Positions 6,015 through 6,368 of a stretch of 6,368 nt of DNA are shown here, in pieces; position 1 is the stretch's first letter; each line of letters begins with the position of its first letter. The notes under the pieces are model-generated. The model worked only from the letters and a program-made list of their open reading frames with translations. It was not told where the DNA came from and made no database searches. The DNA comes from Novosphingobium sp. (GTDB lineage: Bacteria > Pseudomonadota > Alphaproteobacteria > Sphingomonadales > Sphingomonadaceae). Made by a program: the position numbers and the translations under genes. The DNA is taken from positions 1 to 6,368 of the forward strand of contig JAQVEQ010000157.1 of the NCBI GenBank assembly GCA_028697875.1. The letters run 5' to 3'.

Positions 6015-6368
6015 ATGAGCCTTGTGATCGACATCGATGCCCATTTCGAACCCGGCGCGGAATGGCTGGCCAATTATCCCGATCTTGCCGCGCGCCTGCC
6101 TCAGCTCGACGGCGGGGCACTGGCGGTCAAAGTGATCTGCGGCGACCTCGTCGCCTCGATTCCGGAAGACCGCCGCCCGCCGATGGAAGAGCTGACCCCG
6201 CCCGGCCTGCTGACCCTGTTCGCGCAGGAGAAGGAAGGCGAAAAGGCACGGCGCAAGGAGTTCGAAGGCAGGAACCAGATGGAAGTCGCCAACACCAAGG
6301 CGCGCCTCAAGTGGATGGACGAACAGGGGATCGACATCCAGAACGTGATCTGCCTGTCGGGCATTACC
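6015..6368 (+). CDS. Amidohydrolase family protein (Amidohydrolase_2-like metal-dependent hydrolase), 3' end outside the window
   Basis: The first 118 residues of a TIM-barrel metal-dependent hydrolase. The N-terminus VIDIDAHFEP matches the strand-1 metal motif of this family in its D-x-H-x-E form (D8, H10, E12), seen in the ACMSD/decarboxylase-like branch and its hydrolase relatives. A charged helix (about 70-98) then leads into ARLKWMDEQGIDIQNVICL (96-114), which resembles the conserved 'R-x-x-x-M-D-x-x-G-I-D' segment before strand 2. Family members hydrolyse or decarboxylate cyclic or aromatic carboxylates and related compounds; the substrate here cannot be told because the remaining metal ligands are outside the window. 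It has its own strong ribosome site and candidate promoter, 171 nt after the SDR operon, so it probably opens a second transcription unit of the same gene cluster. The frame is open to the right edge. Confidence 0.8.
   Translation, partial: MSLVIDIDAHFEPGAEWLANYPDLAARLPQLDGGALAVKVICGDLVASIPEDRRPPMEELTPPGLLTLFAQEKEGEKARRKEFEGRNQMEVANTKARLKWMDEQGIDIQNVICLSGIT

Noticed and set aside
5031..6044. Minus-strand open frame over the second SDR and the intergenic gap
   Set aside because: It runs opposite a clear SDR and through the promoter region, with composition like a shadow and no motif.

Overview
The window is GC-rich, and every gene lies on the + strand, tightly packed. Gene content and codon style (strong G/C at third positions) suggest an alphaproteobacterium, most likely a sphingomonad such as Novosphingobium, Sphingobium or Sphingopyxis. 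This is an inference from family resemblance; there is no rRNA or other marker here to prove it.

Positions 1-5843 hold six genes that look like one operon: a sulfotransferase-family protein (5' end outside the window), a DUF1214-domain protein, a TIM-barrel sugar-phosphate isomerase/epimerase-like protein, a Gfo/Idh/MocA-family NAD(P)-dependent oxidoreductase, and two short-chain dehydrogenases/reductases (SDRs). The junctions are 2 nt apart, 5 nt apart, a 4-nt overlap (ATGA), a 4-nt overlap (ATGA) and a 1-nt overlap (TGATG), so translational coupling is likely.

Positions 5844-6014 form a 171-nt non-coding gap. It holds a weak terminator-like hairpin, a plausible sigma70-type promoter, a small palindrome over the predicted transcription start, and a striking nested inverted repeat (5929-5964). 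It separates the operon from a metal-dependent amidohydrolase (Amidohydrolase_2 type) that runs off the right edge and probably starts its own transcript.

Taken together, the genes look like a catabolic or tailoring pathway for a cyclic, hydroxylated or glycosylated small molecule. Three pyridine-nucleotide oxidoreductases could oxidise or reduce alcohol/ketone centres. The TIM-barrel enzyme could isomerise, dehydrate or eliminate next to a new keto group, as in inositol catabolism or redox-type deglycosylation. The amidohydrolase could hydrolyse or decarboxylate a product. The roles of the sulfotransferase and DUF1214 protein are not known. The substrate cannot be read from the sequence. No mobile element, CRISPR array, tRNA or rRNA was seen.
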